Part shown: positions 5,522-9,239 of the stretch, one piece after another
Layout: every line of letters starts with the position of its first letter
Numbering within the stretch: position 1 is the first letter of the stretch
Origin: Armatimonadota bacterium
Lineage (GTDB): Bacteria; Armatimonadota; UBA5829
DNA: 9,239 bases
Direction of reading: 5' to 3'
NCBI GenBank assembly: GCA_023474015.1
Contig: JAMCYN010000085.1
Coordinates: 1-9,239 of the forward strand
The notes under the pieces: generated by a model
Database searches by the model: none
What the model was told of the DNA's origin: nothing
The model's input: the letters and a program-made list of their open reading frames with translations, nothing else
Program-made: the position numbers and the translations under genes

Positions 5522-6699
5522 TTCCTTATTTCTTCGTCCGTAAGATAGCACGCGGGGTCGGAGGCCCAGAGGTCGCCTGTGACGGCCTCGGCTCTGACTC
5601 TGAAGTTGCCATTGCAGACGCTCAGCCACTTGCACGATGCGCAGCGGCCCTTGATAAGCGCCTTGCGGTCCTTAAGCCCCGCCATTACTTCGTCGCAAGT
5701 GTCCATCCATATCTCGCTGAACGGCCTCTCGCGGACGTTGCCGAACGAATAGTGACGCCAGAACTGGTCGGCGTACACCTCGCCATCCCAACTGACGCAG
5801 CCGATGCCGATGCCGGAACTGTTGCCCGCGTTCATGTTGAGCAGTTCGAGGACGCCCTTGGCCCGCTCGGGGTTCTCACGCAGGGTGCGAAGGTAGAGAT
5901 ATGGGCCGTCGCAGTGATTGTCGACAGTGAGCACCTCGAGCGGAATGCCGGCTGCATGGGCGTCGCGCGTGCGGTCCATTATCAGATCGACCGCCTTGCG
6001 GCTCTCCTCGCGCGAGAGGTCTTCGGCGACGAGCTTGCTTCCGCGCCCCGCGTAGACGAGGTGATAGAAGCAGACGCGCGGGATGTCCTCCTGGATGAGT
6101 AAGTCGAAGATTCCGCCTATATCCTGCACATTTCGGCGATTCATTGTGAAGCGCAGGCCCACTTTGATCCCGGCCTTACGGCAGTTGCGGATGCCTTCGA
6201 GCGCCAGGTTAAAGGCGCCTTTCATGCCTCGGAAGCGGTCATTGGTGTCCTCCAAGCCGTCGAGGCTGACCCCGACATACGAAAGCCCGAACTCCTTTAG
6301 CTGCCCCGCCACATCAGGGGTGATCAGCGTGCCGTTGGTAGAGATTACCGCGCGCATTCCCTTCTCGCGAGCGTGCGCAATCAACTCGAACAGTCGGGGC
6401 CGCATCAGCGGCTCGCCGCCGGAAAATAGCAGGACCGGCGCGCCGAAACTCGCCAGGTCGTCTATAAGCCTCAGACCCTCCTCGTGCGTCAGTTCGCCCG
6501 TGTACTCCTGGTCGTGCGATTGGGAGTAGCAGTGGACACAGCGCAGGTTGCATCGTCTGCCCACGTTCCAGACGACGACCGGTTTCTTGTCGCTGGAGAA
6601 CTGGAGCAGATGCGATGGAAGGTCTTTTGATAAACGTCCGTAACGCAGAGGGTCGGATGCCTCCACGGTTCCGCAGTACAGTTTTGAAATACCGATCAC
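5509..6699 (-). CDS. ahbC: radical SAM 12,18-didecarboxysiroheme deacetylase AhbC
   Basis: AhbC removes the two acetate side chains of 12,18-didecarboxysiroheme to give iron-coproporphyrin III, the substrate of AhbD. The 396-residue protein starts MIGISKLYCGTVEASDPLRY and has the radical SAM motif CX3CX2C at Cys50, 54 and 57 (RRCNLRCVHCYSQ), GGEP at 94-97, and the stretches VLTVDNHCDGPYLYLR and GCVSWDGEVYADQFWRHYSF characteristic of this family. A C-terminal SPASM-like cluster region follows (Cys301, 353, 356, 362, 384) with VCNGNFRVRAEAVTGDLWA. The start is GTG 6699, with a weak purine-rich ribosome site. It has its own promoter (6734-6762) and is first in the unit with ahbD. The final residues, NAE and stop, are encoded by repeat copy B, so the extreme C-terminus is probably not native but lies beyond the conserved fold. 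Earlier pathway genes (siroheme synthesis, ahbA/ahbB) are not in the window. Confidence 0.93.
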   Translation of the reverse strand: MIGISKLYCGTVEASDPLRYGRLSKDLPSHLLQFSSDKKPVVVWNVGRRCNLRCVHCYSQSHDQEYTGELTHEEGLRLIDDLASFGAPVLLFSGGEPLMRPRLFELIAHAREKGMRAVISTNGTLITPDVAGQLKEFGLSYVGVSLDGLEDTNDRFRGMKGAFNLALEGIRNCRKAGIKVGLRFTMNRRNVQDIGGIFDLLIQEDIPRVCFYHLVYAGRGSKLVAEDLSREESRKAVDLIMDRTRDAHAAGIPLEVLTVDNHCDGPYLYLRTLRENPERAKGVLELLNMNAGNSSGIGIGCVSWDGEVYADQFWRHYSFGNVRERPFSEIWMDTCDEVMAGLKDRKALIKGRCASCKWLSVCNGNFRVRAEAVTGDLWASDPACYLTDEEIRNNAE

Positions 6700-6733
6700 T
6701 TATTTCTCTTTCCGCGATGGTCTCGCCTCTTCT

Positions 6734-6762
6734 ATTATACTAGGATTTGTGTTCCTTGTAAC
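6734..6762 (-). promoter_or_regulatory. promoter of ahbC-ahbD
   Basis: On the minus strand, GTTACA (6757-6762), a 17-bp spacer and a perfect TATAAT (6734-6739) precede GTG 6699 by about 35 nt. It is divergent from the propeller gene promoter, and the two share a 139-bp intergenic region. Confidence 0.65.
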
Positions 6763-6771
6763 CCCCGGCTC

Positions 6772-6800
6772 TTGCGTATATTTCATGGAAAGATTATAGT
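6772..6800 (+). promoter_or_regulatory. promoter of the PD40 propeller gene
   Basis: TTGCGT (6772-6777), a 17-bp spacer and TATAGT (6795-6800) lie about 38 nt before the TTG start. The -35 box is weak (3 of 6). The -10 box overlaps the right part of the inverted repeat at 6782-6803. Confidence 0.5.
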
Positions 6801-6803
6801 GAA
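6782..6803. promoter_or_regulatory. second candidate operator, TTCAT-N12-GTGAA
   Basis: TTCAT (6782-6786) and GTGAA (6799-6803) are separated by 12 bp, exactly as in the perfect repeat at 4211-4232. The 9-mer AGTGAATTA is common to both sites. It covers the -10 box of the propeller gene and lies about 20 bp upstream of the ahbC -35 box. A shared binding protein is inference. Confidence 0.35.
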
Positions 6804-6838
6804 TTAAGGCACAGACTGTTTTTTGGAGGAGTGTTGGT

Positions 6839-9016
6839 TTGAGAAATCTCAATTTGGTTACTGCTCTTGTCGCGCTCGGGGTGGTTTGTATTGTTGTCCC
6901 GGGGCGCTCCGATACGGCTCTACCGAACGGGGGCTGGGATGCCGCATGGTCTCCCGATGGCTCGACTATCGCGTTCACCGCGGGCTCGCCTCACGGGATA
7001 CCGGACCTCTGGCTGATCAAGGCCGACAAGACCGGCCTGAAGCGGATGACCGTCAGGGGCGCTCACGAGCCTAAGTGGCTTCCGGACGGGAAGACCATCG
7101 TCTTCGGCACGCTCCGCAAAGGCAATACGACTTTCATGTCGATAGACGCAAACGGCGAACCGGACAGCGAGAAGCCCGTCGATGCGCTTCCGGCGGGCGC
7201 TGAGAACCCCGTGTGGTCGCCGGATGGATCGCTGGTGGCGTACGGGATGGTGTCGAATGACGGCAACTCCCGCGACCTGAAGTTCGCGCGGATGGCCGGA
7301 GGAGGCTCGACCGGCCTAGCCACGAAGTTCTGGTGCCGCGAGTGGGTGTGGTCGCCGGACGGGAGCACCATCGCGTTCATTGTCGGGAGATCCACCGGCA
7401 CAAGCATCTGGACCGTGAACATTGCCACCAAAGAGATGAAACTCATCTACAAGGGCTTCTGCGCGGCGCTTGCGTATTCACCGGACGGCAAGCAGTTGGC
7501 TATGGCGATACCTGACGTGCGGAGCGGGTTCAAGATCGCAATAATCGACTTCACCACCGGCATGGACAAACGCATCGGCGTGCGGACATTCAACGGAGAG
7601 AAGTTGATATGGTCCAACGACGGGACCAAGCTGTACTTCCAATCGAGCAGGAAGAGCGAACCCGCGATATGGCGCATCGGCACGGATGGGAAGAATCTGA
7701 CGCGGCTCACCTCTCAAGGGATGCCGACCAGGGGAGCGGCCCTCTCCCCCGATGGAACGAAAATCGCCTGCCAGGTGTCGATGCTGAGTTCATACAGCCC
7801 GGAACTCGCCGTGTGCCGCTCCACCGGGGGGGTGCTGGAGAAGTTCACGACGAGCAGCAGTGCGTCGTACTGGTCGCCGGTATGGTCGCCGGATGGCAAG
7901 TTGCTGGCGTTTCAGTCCGATGTCAACCACAAGACCGAGCTCTTCACGGGCACGCCGAACGGACGCATGGGCAAAGCCCTCACCAAGATCATGGGTTCCG
8001 ACCCCGCCGAGGTCTCTTGGTTCCCCAACGGTAAGAAACTTATAATGGCAGACATCGGCAGGCTGTTGATCGTGAATGTGGCAGGTGGAAAAGATGCGGT
8101 CAAGCCGCTGGTCAAGCTGATGACCCAAGTGCAGGGGCCGCAATTGATCGGCAATGAGGTCCTGCTGACCGAATGGGGCATGCGCGACGCGAACCTGTCC
8201 GCATACAAGCTGGACGGGTCCGGCAAGCGCTTCGTAACGCAGAAGCCGGAGGATCAGCCAAAGCCCGAGCCGAAACAAAACGGCGAACAGAAGCCGGAGC
8301 CAGGCAAGGTGTCCAAGCCGGATGCCGATGCCTCCACGCCGCATCGCACCGGCGCGGGGCCGGAGGCGGAGACAGGCAATCCGCACTCGGACCTCGGACT
8401 TATGGGGCCACAGAAAAATGTCGGGGCCAACCGGTTTCCTCCTATCTTCGACCTCTGGCCCGCCTTATCCCCAGATCGGAAGACGGTGGCATTCGTGAGG
8501 AACGACCAGTTATGGCTTGTGAACACGGATGGCGCCAACGGGAGACAGATCACGCAATTCAAGCCCGCCGAGGGCGTCACCCACAGCCTTATAAGCCCCT
8601 GCTGGTCGCCCAAGGGCGATGCGATCCTCTTCACGGCGTTCAACACCGAACTCAATAAACTGACCCTTCAGTTATGGACGTGCAACCTCGAAGCGGGGTC
8701 GGAGCGCCTGGTCTACTCCGAGAATATCGACACGGAATACGGGGTCTATTACACGGGATGCACGAACCCGCCGGTATTTATGCCCGACGGTCAGAGGATT
8801 CTTTTCACGTCGGTCGCGGGCATCGAGCCGCGCATCGCTTCCATAAGTTTGGATGGCGGCAACCTGAAGGAAATTGTCCCCGCGCCCGCCAGTTTCCCCT
8901 CACTGGACAGCACGGGCAAAAGGTTGGCTTTTGTGGACCTTTCCAACTCGCGGGAGTCGATACGGATCATGGATATGACGACAGGCAAGCTCTCGGGGGC
9001 ATTGTTCAGGAAATAG
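6839..9016 (+). CDS. exported TolB-like PD40 beta-propeller protein
   Basis: This is a 725-residue protein starting at TTG with GGAGGA (6825-6830) 8 nt upstream. A signal peptide (residues 1 to about 24, hydrophobic LVTALVALGVVCIVV) targets it for export; Cys17 does not sit in a lipobox. The body holds about 13 PD40/WD40-like motifs of the type xxWSPDGxxIAF. Nine (for example WSPDGSTIAF, WLPDGKTIVF, WSPDGKLLAF, WFPNGKKLIM) come before a Pro/Lys/Glu-rich linker at about 465-527, and four (LSPDRKTVAF, WSPKGDAILF, FMPDGQRILF, and a last one lacking the SPDG core) come after it. This suggests a propeller, or part of two, joined by a disordered hinge. TolB and peptidase-associated propellers use such repeats for protein binding, but no peptidase or other catalytic domain is visible. 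It is divergent from ahbC and may share a control site with it; a functional link to heme is not shown. Confidence 0.87.
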   Translation: MRNLNLVTALVALGVVCIVVPGRSDTALPNGGWDAAWSPDGSTIAFTAGSPHGIPDLWLIKADKTGLKRMTVRGAHEPKWLPDGKTIVFGTLRKGNTTFMSIDANGEPDSEKPVDALPAGAENPVWSPDGSLVAYGMVSNDGNSRDLKFARMAGGGSTGLATKFWCREWVWSPDGSTIAFIVGRSTGTSIWTVNIATKEMKLIYKGFCAALAYSPDGKQLAMAIPDVRSGFKIAIIDFTTGMDKRIGVRTFNGEKLIWSNDGTKLYFQSSRKSEPAIWRIGTDGKNLTRLTSQGMPTRGAALSPDGTKIACQVSMLSSYSPELAVCRSTGGVLEKFTTSSSASYWSPVWSPDGKLLAFQSDVNHKTELFTGTPNGRMGKALTKIMGSDPAEVSWFPNGKKLIMADIGRLLIVNVAGGKDAVKPLVKLMTQVQGPQLIGNEVLLTEWGMRDANLSAYKLDGSGKRFVTQKPEDQPKPEPKQNGEQKPEPGKVSKPDADASTPHRTGAGPEAETGNPHSDLGLMGPQKNVGANRFPPIFDLWPALSPDRKTVAFVRNDQLWLVNTDGANGRQITQFKPAEGVTHSLISPCWSPKGDAILFTAFNTELNKLTLQLWTCNLEAGSERLVYSENIDTEYGVYYTGCTNPPVFMPDGQRILFTSVAGIEPRIASISLDGGNLKEIVPAPASFPSLDSTGKRLAFVDLSNSRESIRIMDMTTGKLSGALFRK

Positions 9017-9020
9017 CGGA

Positions 9021-9112
9021 AGGGAATTGCAGATTGCAGAATGCAGATTGCAGATTGAAGGGAAGGCCGTTTCCCCAATCTGCAATCTCCAATCATCAAT
9101 CTGCAATTCCCT
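9021..9112. repeat. heptad-repeat palindrome, copy C
   Basis: The left arm at 9021-9057 pairs with 9076-9112 over 37 positions with only four mismatches, clustered in the middle. The unit here is mainly GCAGATT instead of GCAGAAT. The loop holds a second small stem, GGGAA with TTCCC, reminiscent of the inner stem of copy A. It begins 4 nt after the stop codon of the propeller gene and probably separates it from a convergent minus-strand gene. Confidence 0.85.
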
Positions 9113-9136
9113 CAGGAGCATCGTTTGTAGGGGCGC

Positions 9137-9239
9137 CTAAGGTGGTTCTTCGATGGCTTTGAGCTTTTGAAGCATCAGGTCTAGGTTGTCACCCCAAGTT
9201 GCGGAATGTTTTGCGACGATTTCTATGAGCTTGGATGGG
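9137..9239 (-). CDS. partial CDS, C-terminal 33 residues of an unidentified protein
   Basis: A minus-strand frame enters from the right edge and ends at TAG (9137-9139). It encodes PSKLIEIVAKHSATWGDN followed by LDLMLQKLKAIEEPP. The composition is protein-like, with an amphipathic helix near the end, and the position just beyond repeat copy C suits a gene convergent with the propeller gene. No family is recognisable, and the other two minus frames are interrupted or less protein-like. The start lies outside the window. Confidence 0.45.
   Translation of the reverse strand, partial: PSKLIEIVAKHSATWGDNLDLMLQKLKAIEEPP

Noticed and set aside
6839..6910. Lipoprotein signal with Cys17 in the propeller protein
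   Set aside because: The residues before Cys17 (LGVV) do not make a lipobox, and the hydrophobic core continues past the cysteine.

Overview
This window looks like chromosomal DNA of an uncultured, probably anaerobic bacterium with fairly GC-rich coding sequence. The pilin-like protein at the left, with its LFPIFTKAKESAK...CLSNMRQIG segment and C-terminal FADGH, is of the kind abundant in Armatimonadota and Planctomycetota. Together with the PD40 propeller protein and the siroheme-dependent heme pathway, this makes Armatimonadota or a neighbouring phylum my best guess. That placement is inference. Five of the seven complete genes appear to use GTG or TTG starts, and strong Shine-Dalgarno sites settle several of them.

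Layout: a bidirectional hairpin terminator (129-165) follows a prepilin-like gene (minus strand, 991-194) that has its own sigma70-type promoter. Everything from about 1237 to 6699 is on the minus strand and has a common theme of heme and redox. In transcription order it holds ahbC (6699-5509), ahbD (5415-4354), a Rex-family regulator with an extra cysteine-rich N-terminal domain (4136-3177), a membrane-anchored cytochrome with six heme sites (3062-1623) and a small secreted monoheme cytochrome with an EF-hand-like loop (1608-1237). Divergent from ahbC is a 725-residue exported protein with about 13 PD40 beta-propeller motifs (6839-9016, plus strand). The right edge holds the probable 3' end of another minus-strand gene.

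How they fit together: AhbC and AhbD catalyse the last two steps from didecarboxysiroheme to heme b, and the cytochromes downstream consume heme. The Rex-like protein lies between supply and demand and has its own promoter. An inverted repeat (TTCAC-N12-GTGAA) overlaps that promoter, and a near-copy with identical spacing lies in the ahbC/propeller divergent region. The regulator keeps the Rex DNA-binding signature but has lost the glycine-rich NAD(H) loop and gained 12 cysteines in its first 73 residues. It may therefore sense redox state through a metal or Fe-S centre instead of NADH. This is the most interesting item in the window.

A second unexplained element is a family of three long imperfect palindromes (1141-1232, 5436-5521, 9021-9112) built from a 7-bp unit (GCAGAAT or GCAGATT). 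Each sits at a stop codon, and one of them supplies the stop codon of ahbC.
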